Source: Lancefieldella parvula_C (GTDB lineage: Bacteria; Actinomycetota; Coriobacteriia; Coriobacteriales; Atopobiaceae). From it: 64,000 nt of DNA. Shown piece by piece: positions 1 to 8,191 of the stretch (position 1 is the stretch's first letter; the number at the start of each line of letters is the position of its first letter). The DNA is taken from the NCBI RefSeq assembly GCF_000758945.1, contig NZ_JRND01000003.1, positions 62,001 through 126,000 on the forward strand, written 5' to 3'. Position numbers and translations under genes: made by a program. The notes beneath the pieces are model-generated. The model made no database searches. It was not told the origin of the DNA and worked only from the letters and a program-made list of their open reading frames with translations.

Positions 1-1259
1 ACGGTACCTATTCCCATGAGCTTCGCCGTCGTACCCGCGATACTCAGTCTGGTCGTGGCATTGCTGGCTATGACGTTGTAAACGAGTCTGGTAGTAGGCC
101 AAAGGCGTACGTACAGTACCACGGTCTTCTCCCCACATCGGGAGGACCAGCTGGCGATATGGGTGCATTTGCAACCACGTCTGGTGTTCGCTCCAGGCAA
201 ACCGGTGTGCCTCTGGGTGCTCAGGCATCTGAGGAGGATGCTGGCGGCTACTCGTATTCTCGCTATGCCACAGGTCATGCGTACAATGCAGGTATTGAAG
301 AGGCTTCTCGTCAGAAAACCATGGCAAGTCGTACGCGCGGTGGCGTTCAGCGCAAGCGTGTGGGTATTGCAGGCGTTAGCATTCCAGCTTACAAAGACGA
401 TGTAACCAGAAGAACTGTTGCTCCAAGCGATTACACCGATGACCTTCGTTATGACAATGTAACTGCTCCTTACGAGCGTGCATCAACCATTTCTGGCCGC
501 CGTGGTTCAAGAAACATTGCGCAGGTAGACAGGCCTAATGTTCGCCGTCGCCAACCATCTAGCGCTGCTGCTCAGCAACGTCGCGCTCCTCAAAGACCAG
601 GCGTTATAGGAGCGCTTCAGAATTATTTCTCTGACACGGGCCGCACCATTGCCACCGTATTTGCTCTTGTTGTTGTGATTATTACTGCCGTTTTGCTGTT
701 CAGTGTTCGTTCCTGCATGACCGCACGAACCACGCCTACTACAACAAAGACAGTAAGCGTTAATAATTCAACAACTGATTCTTCTAAGAATTCCACTACC
801 ACCAACGGCAACACGGACACCTCTAAGAAGGATTCTACTGATGCTTCTAAGAGCACCACTACAACAGAGCCAAAGAAGGAAGAAACTCCTAAGCAGACTA
901 CCGTAGTGGTTACTGTTGCAGATGGTCAGACCAGCTGGGTTGAGATTACCGTTGACGGCAAGAGTGTTGAGGCTGATGCTATTACCGGCCCATGGTCTCA
1001 GACATACACCGTCACTGACTCTATGACTGTTCTTGCAGGTACTCCTGGCGCTGTTGCGGTTACCGTTAATGGCACTGCTAAGCCATTTGACGCAAATGCT
1101 TCTGGCATTGGCACCTTGACCATTCAGGGTACTAAGCCTGCTGATGGTACTGCAGCAAATGCTTCTGGAACGCAAACAAACAGCACGTCAACAAGTACAA
1201 CCAATGGAACTACTGGTGCAACTAACAACCAGAATTCCAACAGCAATTCAAATAACTAA
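1..1259 (+). CDS. RodZ-like membrane protein with C-terminal DUF4115 domain (5' end outside window)
   Basis: The frame is open from the first codon at position 3, so the gene starts before the window; the ATG at 159 is internal. The visible 418 residues are a long, Arg-rich, probably disordered cytoplasmic stretch. A single transmembrane segment follows (about 648-715, TIATVFALVVVIITAVLLF). After it come a Thr/Ser/Lys-rich linker and a beta-rich domain (about 897-1130) with the W-x-E-I-T-V-D-G and G-x-x-x-A-V-T-V-N-G patterns of DUF4115, the periplasmic domain of the cell-shape protein RodZ. The tail is Asn/Thr/Ser-rich. RodZ proteins carry an N-terminal helix-turn-helix that binds MreB; that part would lie upstream and cannot be checked here. 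Family assignment rests on the TM plus C-domain architecture. Confidence 0.65.
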   Translation, partial: GTYSHELRRRTRDTQSGRGIAGYDVVNESGSRPKAYVQYHGLLPTSGGPAGDMGAFATTSGVRSRQTGVPLGAQASEEDAGGYSYSRYATGHAYNAGIEEASRQKTMASRTRGGVQRKRVGIAGVSIPAYKDDVTRRTVAPSDYTDDLRYDNVTAPYERASTISGRRGSRNIAQVDRPNVRRRQPSSAAAQQRRAPQRPGVIGALQNYFSDTGRTIATVFALVVVIITAVLLFSVRSCMTARTTPTTTKTVSVNNSTTDSSKNSTTTNGNTDTSKKDSTDASKSTTTTEPKKEETPKQTTVVVTVADGQTSWVEITVDGKSVEADAITGPWSQTYTVTDSMTVLAGTPGAVAVTVNGTAKPFDANASGIGTLTIQGTKPADGTAANASGTQTNSTSTSTTNGTTGATNNQNSNSNSNN

Positions 1260-1267
1260 ACGCCATA

Positions 1268-1289
1268 GGGCGAGAAGTTCTTCTCGCCC
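1268..1289. repeat. Hairpin made of two inverted copies of the octamer TTCTCGCC
   Basis: A perfect 9-bp stem, GGGCGAGAA / TTCTCGCCC, with loop GTTC lies between the RodZ-like gene and yajQ. No T-run follows, so it is not a classic intrinsic terminator. The stem is built from the over-represented octamer described separately. Confidence 0.8.
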
Positions 1290-1307
1290 AGGTACTATGG
1301 AGGGGAA

Positions 1308-1805
1308 ATGGCTAAAGAATCAAGCTTTGACGTTGTGTCTGAAGTAGACATGATGGAAGTTGATAATGCATTTCAGCAGGCAGCCCGTGAGCTAACTCAG
1401 CGCTACGATCTTAAGGATTCTGGTGCAACACTTGAGCTCTCAAAGAAAGAGGGTAAGTTCACTATTGAGGCTCCTGCAGATTTTGTTGCATCTCAGGTTA
1501 GGGATGTTCTTGGCTCCAAGCTGGTAAAGCGCGGAATTGATCTTACTGCTATTCGTTGGGGAGACCCCATTCCTGCAGCAGGCTCTACCGTGCGTCAGAT
1601 TGGCTCAATTGTTTCTGGAATTGACCAGGAGACTGCCAAGAAGATCGCTAAAGATATTCGTGATATGAAAATTAAGGCTAAGGCAACCGTTGAGGGCGAT
1701 AAGCTGCGTGTTTCTAGCGCTTCTCGCGATGTTCTTCAGTCTGTGATTGCAAGCCTTAAGGAGAAAGACTATGGCCAGCCCCTCCAGTTCAACAACTATC
1801 GATAG
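1308..1805 (+). CDS. yajQ: YajQ family nucleotide-binding protein (UPF0234)
   Basis: This 165-residue protein has the full length usual for the family. It opens with the family-typical M-A-K-x-S-S-F-D-V-V-S-E-V-D and contains the conserved A-x-x-E-L-x-x-R-Y-D-L-K and R-D-V-L-x-x-K-L-V-K-R-G-I stretches, and it ends near the usual Q-P-L-Q-F-x-N-Y-R. YajQ proteins have two ferredoxin-like domains; some bind cyclic di-GMP or RNA, but the role in this lineage is not established. An AGGGG ribosome site precedes the ATG. The last 35 bases overlap the start of rimO, whose ribosome site lies inside yajQ, so the two are probably translated together. Confidence 0.9.
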   Translation: MAKESSFDVVSEVDMMEVDNAFQQAARELTQRYDLKDSGATLELSKKEGKFTIEAPADFVASQVRDVLGSKLVKRGIDLTAIRWGDPIPAAGSTVRQIGSIVSGIDQETAKKIAKDIRDMKIKAKATVEGDKLRVSSASRDVLQSVIASLKEKDYGQPLQFNNYR

Positions 1806-3177
1806 GGGCTATAACGTCCTATACATCACGTTAGGATGCGCTAAAAACGAGGTTGATACAGACCGCATGCGTGCGCGTCTTTTGGCCTCTGGTTTTGGTG
1901 AAGTTGCAGATCCAGAGTCGGCAGACGTTGCAATTATCAACACCTGCTCATTCTTGGCTTCAGCAACAGAGGAGTCCATTGAAGCTACCCTTGAGATTGC
2001 TGAGGGCGCTTCTGAGGGAGTGCGCAAGCTGCCCATTATTATGTGTGGCTGCGTTCCTTCCAGGTACGGCGCAGAGCTTAACGAGCAGCTTCCTGAAGTT
2101 GCTGCGTTTGTTCCGGCAGATCAAGAAGATGGTATTGTCAGCGTTGTTGCAGACGTTCTGAATATCCCTGAGCCTACGCAGTCAATTGTTGCTGCCCATG
2201 GAATGCTGCGCACCATTGATGGCGCCAGTGCATTTGTAAAGATTTCCGAGGGCTGTGATAGATTCTGTGCCTTCTGCGCCATTCCGTACATTCGTGGTCA
2301 CTATCACTCAAGGCCTGCTGAAGAGATTCTTCAAGAGGTACATGAGCTGATGGAAGGTGGTGTTCGTGAGGTCATCCTGATTGGCCAGGACACCGGTATC
2401 TGGGGCTCGGATATGCCTGATACAGCAGATGGTCAGACTCCAACGCTTGCCAAGCTTATGCAGCAGGTTGCTGAGGTAGTTCGTCCTTATAAGGGATGGA
2501 TTCGCGTTTTGTATCTGCAGCCAGAAGGTATGACCGATGAGCTCATCAGCACTATTCGCGATACACCTGAGGTTCTTCCTTACATTGATATTCCAATTCA
2601 GCACTGCAACGAGCGCATTCTTAAGCGCATGGGTCGTTCTGGCTCTACACAGGAGCTTCGTGAGCTTTTTGATCGCCTCAGAACTGAGATTCCTGGCATG
2701 GTTCTTCGAACTACGGGAATGTGTGGCTTCCCAGGCGAGACAGATGATGAATCAGATGAGCTCTACGACTTTATTCAGGAGCAGGAGTTTGATTACACTT
2801 CCGTCTTTACCTATTCGCCAGAAGAGGGAACTCTGGGCGCAAAGATGTCTGATCAGGTTCCAGACGAGGTAAAAATTGAGCGTACTCAGCGCTTGCTTGA
2901 CCTTGTAGAGCAGCTTGGCTTTGCGGCAACTGCCCGTCACGTTGGCGAGCGCTGCGAGGTCATTATCGACGGAATTGAAGAATCCGACGAAGGCACTGAG
3001 CTTATTGGCCACACGTGGTTCCAGGCTCCAGACTGTGATGGCGCTGTTCACATTGCAGAGGGAGAGGCCGCAGTCGGAGATATTGTCCTTTGTGACCTGG
3101 TAGATTCTTTCTGCTATGAAATGATTGGCGAAATTGTAGACACTACAGACACACAGTCTGGCGAGAAAACCGTTTAG
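1771..3177 (+). CDS. rimO: Ribosomal protein uS12 methylthiotransferase RimO
   Basis: This 468-residue radical-SAM enzyme would add a methylthio group to the conserved aspartate of ribosomal protein S12. The N-terminal UPF0004 domain begins Y-I-T-L-G-C-A-K-N-E-V-D-T-D, followed by N-T-C-S-F and C-G-C-V, the three cysteines of the auxiliary cluster. The radical-SAM cluster motif is C-D-R-F-C-A-F-C, followed by I-P-Y-I-R-G. A TRAM-like region closes the protein. L-G-C-x-K-N-E-V-D separates RimO from MiaB, which is encoded at 9631. I chose the ATG at 1771, preceded by AAGGAG, over an upstream in-frame TTG at 1747 that has no ribosome site. It overlaps yajQ, and pgsA follows after 13 bases. Confidence 0.95.
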   Translation: MASPSSSTTIDRGYNVLYITLGCAKNEVDTDRMRARLLASGFGEVADPESADVAIINTCSFLASATEESIEATLEIAEGASEGVRKLPIIMCGCVPSRYGAELNEQLPEVAAFVPADQEDGIVSVVADVLNIPEPTQSIVAAHGMLRTIDGASAFVKISEGCDRFCAFCAIPYIRGHYHSRPAEEILQEVHELMEGGVREVILIGQDTGIWGSDMPDTADGQTPTLAKLMQQVAEVVRPYKGWIRVLYLQPEGMTDELISTIRDTPEVLPYIDIPIQHCNERILKRMGRSGSTQELRELFDRLRTEIPGMVLRTTGMCGFPGETDDESDELYDFIQEQEFDYTSVFTYSPEEGTLGAKMSDQVPDEVKIERTQRLLDLVEQLGFAATARHVGERCEVIIDGIEESDEGTELIGHTWFQAPDCDGAVHIAEGEAAVGDIVLCDLVDSFCYEMIGEIVDTTDTQSGEKTV

Positions 3178-3190
3178 TTGGGGATAGGTC

Positions 3191-3796
3191 ATGTCATCAA
3201 AGACAATTTGGACACCTGCAAATATTGTTACCTGTGCTCGTGTGGTCTTAGTGCCCTTTTGGCTTCTCTTGGCGCAGCTTTTAGGTGTATCTCTGGCAGA
3301 TTCTCTGACAACACCTGGTTTTAAACTTGGAGCTTTTCTTGTTTTTATCGGCTATGTTGTCATTTCTTTGACCGATAAGCTTGATGGTTACCTTGCCCGT
3401 AGTAGAAATGAAGTTACTACCTTTGGCAAGTTCTTAGATCCAATTGCCGATAAACTCGCTGTTGTTGTAGCTCTTTTTGTACTTCTAGAGTGGCATATGG
3501 TTTCTCCTTGGGTGCTCTTAGTGATTGTTGCACGTGAGTTTTTGGTATCGGGTCTTAGAATGGTTGTTGCTTCAAAGGGAGTTGTTATTGCAGCTTCTGA
3601 CTTGGGTAAGTGGAAGACTGCAACAACTATGGTTGCTATCTGCGGTTTACTCTTCTTGCCAAGTATTCCTGGTGGAATGATTCAGGATGTTTTGCTCTTT
3701 ATCTTCAACGCATCTATGTGGGTTGCAGTAGTTCTAACAGCCTGGTCAGGAATTGACTACTTTGTAAAGTCGTGGCAATACATTGCTGAAGTTTAA
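3191..3796 (+). CDS. pgsA: CDP-diacylglycerol--glycerol-3-phosphate 3-phosphatidyltransferase
   Basis: This 201-residue integral membrane enzyme makes phosphatidylglycerophosphate, the first committed step of phosphatidylglycerol and cardiolipin synthesis. The CDP-alcohol phosphatidyltransferase signature D-x2-D-G-x2-A-R-x8-G-x3-D-x3-D is complete (D-K-L-D-G-Y-L-A-R, then G-K-F-L-D-P-I-A-D). Several hydrophobic segments span the rest. The N-terminal W-T-P-A-N-I-V-T-C-A-R is typical of PgsA. A second, more divergent family member is encoded at 27843-28601; this one is the better match to canonical PgsA. It lies just after rimO and is closed by a hairpin at 3803. Confidence 0.92.
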   Translation: MSSKTIWTPANIVTCARVVLVPFWLLLAQLLGVSLADSLTTPGFKLGAFLVFIGYVVISLTDKLDGYLARSRNEVTTFGKFLDPIADKLAVVVALFVLLEWHMVSPWVLLVIVAREFLVSGLRMVVASKGVVIAASDLGKWKTATTMVAICGLLFLPSIPGGMIQDVLLFIFNASMWVAVVLTAWSGIDYFVKSWQYIAEV

Positions 3797-3802
3797 CAAG
3801 AT

Positions 3803-3828
3803 GGCGTCTCTCTGAGGCGCCGCTTTTG
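3803..3828 (+). terminator. Probable intrinsic terminator after pgsA
   Basis: The stem is GGCGTCTC / GAGGCGCC (8 bp with one G-T pair), the loop is TCT, and GCTTTTG follows. The T-run is short, so termination may be partial. Confidence 0.55.
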
Positions 3829-3858
3829 TATCAAATCTTATTAAAAGTAAGGAAGACC

Positions 3859-4356
3859 ATGTTCTCTGAAGAAGTTCTCAAAGAAGCTCAAAGTGTTATT
3901 TCAGATGCCCTTGCATCAGGTATTACCGTAGCTTCTGCCGAGTCTTGTACGGGAGGACTTGTTGCAGGCGCTCTTACAGCCATCTCTGGATCATCAAGCG
4001 TACTTAAGGGCTCTGTTGTAAGCTATACCATTGAGATTAAACAAAAGGTATTAGGCGTTTCAAAAGACATTTTTGATGAACCGTCCCTTGGTGCTGTTTC
4101 TGAGCCCTGCGCAGCTCAAATGGCTTCAGGCGTTAGAGACGTTATTGGATCAGATATTGCAGTTTCCGTTACAGGAATAGCTGGCCCAACAGGAGAAGAG
4201 CCTGGTAAACCAGTTGGAACAGTTTGGTTTGGTATTAACAGCAAAAACTTTACCCATACAGTCTGCAAATATTTTTCTGGCAATAGAGAACAGGTGCGAG
4301 AAGCTGCTGTTTTGCAGGCTTTACAATTAATTCATGAAGCTATTGTGAAGGCTTAA
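3859..4356 (+). CDS. CinA C-terminal domain protein, nicotinamide-nucleotide amidase
   Basis: The 165-residue protein matches the stand-alone CinA C-terminal (PncC) domain, which deamidates nicotinamide mononucleotide in pyridine-nucleotide recycling. Visible hallmarks are A-S-A-E-S-C-T-G-G-L-V-A-G, G-S-S-S-V-L-K-G-S-V-V-S-Y, and V-S-V-T-G-I-A-G-P-T-G with G-K-P-V-G-T-V-W-F-G. The N-terminal molybdopterin-binding-like domain of full CinA is absent, as in many bacteria. The ATG at 3859 follows AAGGAAG and is preferred to an upstream TTG at 3826. The gene lies just upstream of recA, as cinA often does in Gram-positive bacteria, but a separate LexA-type promoter drives recA. Confidence 0.88.
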   Translation: MFSEEVLKEAQSVISDALASGITVASAESCTGGLVAGALTAISGSSSVLKGSVVSYTIEIKQKVLGVSKDIFDEPSLGAVSEPCAAQMASGVRDVIGSDIAVSVTGIAGPTGEEPGKPVGTVWFGINSKNFTHTVCKYFSGNREQVREAAVLQALQLIHEAIVKA

Positions 4357-4377
4357 AACCCGATTTTAATAGGGAAG

Positions 4378-4410
4378 CTCAAAACTAGTTTGTTTTGAGT
4401 CTCTTAATTT
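4378..4410 (+). terminator. Weak hairpin terminator after cinA
   Basis: The stem is CTCAAAA / TTTTGAG around CTAGTTTG, followed by TCTCTTAATTT. The stem is AT-rich and the call is tentative. Confidence 0.4.
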
Positions 4411-4530
4411 CTGCGGCTATGCAGGACTTATACAGTCAAATTTGCAATTAAGAAGAAATAAGCTGTTCAAGAGCTGAAAAATAGAGGTAAGAATTCAGAC
4501 AAAATCCCTCTATAGAGTATATGTTTGACG

Positions 4531-4559
4531 TTGACATAGAACGTCTGTTCTTATATTAT
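4531..4559 (+). promoter_or_regulatory. recA promoter with embedded LexA operator
   Basis: TTGACA at 4531-4536 and TATTAT at 4554-4559 are separated by 17 bp. The spacer contains a perfect Gram-positive/actinobacterial LexA box, GAACgtctGTTC, at 4539-4550. This geometry would let LexA block RNA polymerase. The same layout recurs at lexA and the LysM gene. Confidence 0.85.
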
Positions 4560-4588
4560 TCTAGTAACAAAAAGAGCAAGGAGTATCC

Positions 4589-5677
4589 ATGGCTAAAAAG
4601 TCAGTTTCAAAAGAGATTAAAGCTCGTACTACTGGTGATGAGAGAGATGAGGTTATCTCTTCAACCACTGCAGAGATTGAGAAGAAATTTGGTGCAGGCG
4701 CTATTATGCGTTTAGGTGAGGGTGGTCCTGCCTTTGATATTCAAGCTATTCCAACTGGCTCACTTGCTCTTGATGCAGCTTTGGGTATTGGCGGCGTTCC
4801 TCGCGGCCGTATCGTAGAGATTTATGGCCCAGAGTCCTCTGGTAAGACAACACTTTCACTAGAAATTCTTGCAGAAGCTCAGGCGCTAGGTGGTGTTGTT
4901 GCCTTTATTGACGCAGAGCACGCACTAGACCCAGGTTATGCGGCTCGTATTGGCGTTGATATTGACGATGTTTTAATTTCTCAGCCAGATACTGGTGAGC
5001 AGGCTCTAGAAATTTGTGACATGCTTGTTCGCTCAGGCGCCATTGATGTTGTAGTTGTAGACTCTGTTGCTGCTCTTGTTCCTCGTGCAGAGATTGAGGG
5101 AGAGATTGGCGATTCTAGCGTTGGTCTTCAGGCTCGTCTCATGAGTCAAGCTCTCCGTAAGTTAGCTGGCTCTCTTTCAAAGTCTAATACGCTTTGTATT
5201 TTCATTAACCAACTTAGAGAGAAGATTGGCGTTATGTTTGGAAGCCCAGAGACCACTTCTGGTGGTAGGGCTCTTAAGTTCTTCTCTACTGTCCGTATGG
5301 ATATTCGCCGCGTTGACAGCATTAAGGTTAACGGAGAAAACGTTGGTAACCGTGTTCGCGTTAAGGTTGTAAAGAACAAGGTTGCTCCGCCTTTTAAGGT
5401 TGCTGAGTTTGACATTATGTACGGTCAAGGCATCTCCAAAGAGGGCTCCATTCTTGATATGGCTGTTGATTTTGAGATTGTCAACAAGTCTGGAGCTTGG
5501 TTCACCTATGAGGGTGAGCGTCTTGGCCAGGGTAGAGAAGCAGCTAAATCTTTCCTTACTGCCAATCCAGATCTCATGGAAGAGATTGATCACAAAGTAC
5601 GAGTTGCTTGTGGCCTTTTATTTGATGAAGATTCTGAAGTTGGCACTCCGGTTGCAACGGAAGATTCTGCTGAATAA
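4589..5677 (+). CDS. recA: Recombinase RecA
   Basis: This 362-residue RecA binds single-stranded DNA, promotes strand exchange and triggers LexA self-cleavage. The Walker A motif is G-P-E-S-S-G-K-T-T, Walker B is V-V-V-V-D-S-V-A-A-L-V, and the family signature A-L-K-F-F-S-T-V-R appears as expected. The N-terminus is about 25 residues longer than E. coli RecA and rich in charged residues; the C-terminus is acidic. A clear AAGGAG precedes the ATG. A LexA box sits in the promoter. The stop codon overlaps the recX start (TAATG), so the two are coupled. Confidence 0.98.
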   Translation: MAKKSVSKEIKARTTGDERDEVISSTTAEIEKKFGAGAIMRLGEGGPAFDIQAIPTGSLALDAALGIGGVPRGRIVEIYGPESSGKTTLSLEILAEAQALGGVVAFIDAEHALDPGYAARIGVDIDDVLISQPDTGEQALEICDMLVRSGAIDVVVVDSVAALVPRAEIEGEIGDSSVGLQARLMSQALRKLAGSLSKSNTLCIFINQLREKIGVMFGSPETTSGGRALKFFSTVRMDIRRVDSIKVNGENVGNRVRVKVVKNKVAPPFKVAEFDIMYGQGISKEGSILDMAVDFEIVNKSGAWFTYEGERLGQGREAAKSFLTANPDLMEEIDHKVRVACGLLFDEDSEVGTPVATEDSAE

Positions 5678-6351
5678 TGTCAGAAATTTCTTGGACGATT
5701 GAGCTTCCAAAAAAGAAACAGGCAGTTCTAGGTCAGGCAAAGCCTAAAGCAAAGATACTTTTAGAAACTGAAATTGGAGGGAAGGAGGAATTCTTTGTCC
5801 CTCCAACAGTAGCTCGTGCTCTTCAGAACAAAGAGAAAGATGGTGTTTTTATACCTTCTTCTCGCAATGAGTTTCTGTATGAGTTAAAAGAGATTTCAAC
5901 GCAGTGCATTAAAGCTCGTATTGAGGCTTTGATTGTAAAAAGGGACTACTCTACAGCTGAGCTTCAAAAAAAGCTCATGCTTGATGGCTATCAGAAGAAT
6001 GTAAGAGACCCTGCAGTGCAGAGGGCTGTTGAAGTTGGTTTGATTAATGACAGTCGTTTTGCAGACGTCTATATACGTTCTAAAATTTCACAAGGCTGGG
6101 GTCCTCTTAAAATTAAAACTGAAATTTCTAAAAAAGGGATTGAAGTTGAGACGCTCCCTGGATGGCCTGACGCTTATTTTTCTGATGTGGATGAATTTGA
6201 AGTTGCGTATTCTTTGGCCCAGAGAAAACACCTGTCGGGAAAAAATGATTATGAGAAGCTTGTCAGGTTTCTCGCCACAAAGGGATATTCATTTTCTATA
6301 GCATCATCTGTTGCTAAAAAGATTTTGGATGAAAACGCCACATCTGAATGA
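5677..6351 (+). CDS. recX: Regulatory protein RecX
   Basis: This 224-residue protein is expected to modulate RecA filament growth. RecX features lie in the second half: I-K-A-R-I-E-A-L-I-V-K-R-D-Y-S-T-A-E-L-Q-K-K-L, then A-V-E-V-G-L-I-N-D-S-R-F-A-D-V-Y-I-R-S-K, and later the helical repeats of the family. The first 75 residues are an extra, poorly conserved extension also seen in other actinobacterial RecX proteins. Its start codon shares one base with the recA stop, so it is translated with recA and should be SOS-induced. Confidence 0.88.
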   Translation: MSEISWTIELPKKKQAVLGQAKPKAKILLETEIGGKEEFFVPPTVARALQNKEKDGVFIPSSRNEFLYELKEISTQCIKARIEALIVKRDYSTAELQKKLMLDGYQKNVRDPAVQRAVEVGLINDSRFADVYIRSKISQGWGPLKIKTEISKKGIEVETLPGWPDAYFSDVDEFEVAYSLAQRKHLSGKNDYEKLVRFLATKGYSFSIASSVAKKILDENATSE

Positions 6352-6415
6352 ATATATTTGCTTAGCTTATAAGTCTGTTGTATTGATGTACTTTACTTTT
6401 CCTACCTGCTATTTA

Positions 6416-6444
6416 TTGACAAAAGTTACAATGCTCTATACGAT
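6416..6444 (+). promoter_or_regulatory. Strong sigma-70-type promoter of the rny leader
   Basis: TTGACA at 6416-6421 and TACGAT at 6439-6444 are separated by 17 bp. Transcription would begin near 6451, leaving about 185 nt of untranslated leader before rny. Confidence 0.7.
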
Positions 6445-6450
6445 AAATAT

Positions 6451-6600
6451 GCCGTGAATAGGCTCATTTCCGCTGGGCAACCAGCGTCACGTATACAGTA
6501 GGTATCTCATACATTTGATCTATCTCTGAATGTGGCATGACCAGCCAATGAACCCTGCTCATGGCGGGTTCTTTAGATACTGTTGTGTCTAAAGTCTCCT
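6451..6600 (+). ncRNA. Candidate structured leader or small RNA upstream of rny
   Basis: The RNA starting near 6451 could fold into at least three hairpins. The first is CGCTGG-GCAA-CCAGCG (6471-6486), a 6-bp stem capped by a GNRA tetraloop, enclosed by CGTGA / TCACG (6453-6457 with 6487-6491). The second is GAACCC / GGGTTC (6550-6571). The third is a 10-bp stem CTTTAGATAC / GTGTCTAAAG with loop TGTT (6571-6594). No known riboswitch signature was recognised. It may be a regulatory leader of rny or an independent small RNA; the lack of a T-run makes simple termination unlikely. Confidence 0.45.
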
Positions 6601-6634
6601 GAACACTTTTGTAATCGCCATTTGAGGAGTAGGT

Positions 6635-8188
6635 ATGGAATTAGCAGCGGTAGGCATTGTTTGCCTTCTTGTGGGAGTAGGCCTTGCATACGGCGTACTC
6701 TCTAACATTAGTAATTCAAAGATTAAAACTGCAGAACAGCAGTTAAAAGATGCTCAGACTAATGCAGATCGTATTGCTTCTGAAGCAGCTCGCCAGGCAG
6801 AAACAGTTAAAAAAGAAGCTGTTCTTGAGGCTAAAGAAGAAGTTCTTCAGCTTAAGCAGGCAGCAGAGGCAGATGAGAAAAAGCGTAAGAGTGAGCTTCG
6901 TAGCATGGAGAATCGTATTCTTCAACGTGAAGAGTCCCTTGATCACCGTACTGATGCACTAGAGAAGCGTGAGCATCAGCTCTCCAGCCTTCAGGGCCAG
7001 CTTGATCGTCGTAAGAACGATTTGGATTCTCTTGTTTCTCAGCAGTCTCAAGAGCTTGAGCGCATTGCAGCTCTTACAAAAGATGAGGCTCATGATGAGC
7101 TTCTGGCTCGAGTCCGTTCTGAAAGTGTTCGCGATGAGGCTATGATTCTTCGTGAGTCTGAGCAGCGCGTTCGTGCACAAGCAGATAAAACTGCACGTGA
7201 GATTATTTCTACCGCTATTCAGCGTGTCGCTGCAGATCAGGCTTCTGAGATTACAGTAACTTCCGTCCATATCCCCTCTGATGATCTAAAGGGTAGGATT
7301 ATTGGACGTGAGGGTAGAAACATTCGTACCTTCGAGCAGGTGTCTGGTGTTTCTCTTGTTATTGATGACACTCCAGAGACTGTAGTTCTTTCAAGTTTTG
7401 ATCCAGTCCGCCGTGAGACCGCTCGTGTTGCACTTGAGAACCTCATTGCAGACGGTCGTATTCATCCAGCACGTATTGAGGAGCTCTACAAGAAGGCTGA
7501 GGCTCTTGTTAACGAGCGTGTCCTTGAGGCTGGTGAACAGGCTGCATTTGATTGTGGCATTCACGATCTTCATCCAGAAATCGTAAAGACTCTTGGTAAG
7601 CTTCGCTACCGTACTTCTTACGGTCAGAATGTTCTTGCTCACTCTGTTCAGGTTGCAGTACTTTGCGGCATTATGGCTGAAGAGCTTGGCCTTGAGCCTG
7701 CTCCAGCTAAGCGCGCTGGTCTGCTTCATGACCTTGGTAAGGCAATTGACCACGAGGTTGAGGGTCCACACGCTGTAATTGGTGCAGATCTTGCTCGTCG
7801 TCATGGTGAGCGCCCAGAGATTGTTCACGCCATTGAGGCCCACCATGCAGACATTGAGCCAAATACTGTTCTTGACATGCTTGTTATGGCTGCAGACGCT
7901 ATTTCTGCTGCACGTCCTGGTGCTCGTCGTGAGTCCGCTGAGAACTACATCAAGCGCCTTGAGAAGCTTGAGGCTATCTCCAATGCACATGAGGGTGTTG
8001 AGCGTACGTATGCAATGCAGGCTGGCCGTGAGCTTCACGTAATGGTTGAGCCTCAGATGATTAGCGATTCCGAGGCAACTGTTCTTGCTCACGATATTGC
8101 TAAGCAGATTGAGGATGAGATGGAATATCCAGGACAGGTTCGCGTTGTTGTTATTCGCGAGTCTCGTGCTGTGGATGTTGCTAAGTAA
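6635..8188 (+). CDS. rny: Ribonuclease Y
   Basis: This 517-residue membrane-anchored endoribonuclease initiates mRNA decay. Residues about 3-22 form an N-terminal transmembrane anchor. A long Gln/Glu/Lys/Ala-rich coiled coil runs to about residue 190. A KH RNA-binding domain follows (G-R-I-I-G-R-E-G-R-N-I-R-T-F-E). The HD domain has H-S-V-Q-V-A and the L-L-H-D-L-G-K metal-binding motif, and a family-typical C-terminus ends the protein. Length and domain order match the family closely. It has its own strong promoter and a structured leader, and only 3 bases separate it from the next gene. Confidence 0.97.
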   Translation: MELAAVGIVCLLVGVGLAYGVLSNISNSKIKTAEQQLKDAQTNADRIASEAARQAETVKKEAVLEAKEEVLQLKQAAEADEKKRKSELRSMENRILQREESLDHRTDALEKREHQLSSLQGQLDRRKNDLDSLVSQQSQELERIAALTKDEAHDELLARVRSESVRDEAMILRESEQRVRAQADKTAREIISTAIQRVAADQASEITVTSVHIPSDDLKGRIIGREGRNIRTFEQVSGVSLVIDDTPETVVLSSFDPVRRETARVALENLIADGRIHPARIEELYKKAEALVNERVLEAGEQAAFDCGIHDLHPEIVKTLGKLRYRTSYGQNVLAHSVQVAVLCGIMAEELGLEPAPAKRAGLLHDLGKAIDHEVEGPHAVIGADLARRHGERPEIVHAIEAHHADIEPNTVLDMLVMAADAISAARPGARRESAENYIKRLEKLEAISNAHEGVERTYAMQAGRELHVMVEPQMISDSEATVLAHDIAKQIEDEMEYPGQVRVVVIRESRAVDVAK

Positions 8189-8191
8189 TTT

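Noticed and set aside
6550..6600. Intrinsic terminator reading of the rny leader hairpins
   Set aside because: Neither hairpin is followed by a T-run, so they were kept as part of a structured leader.
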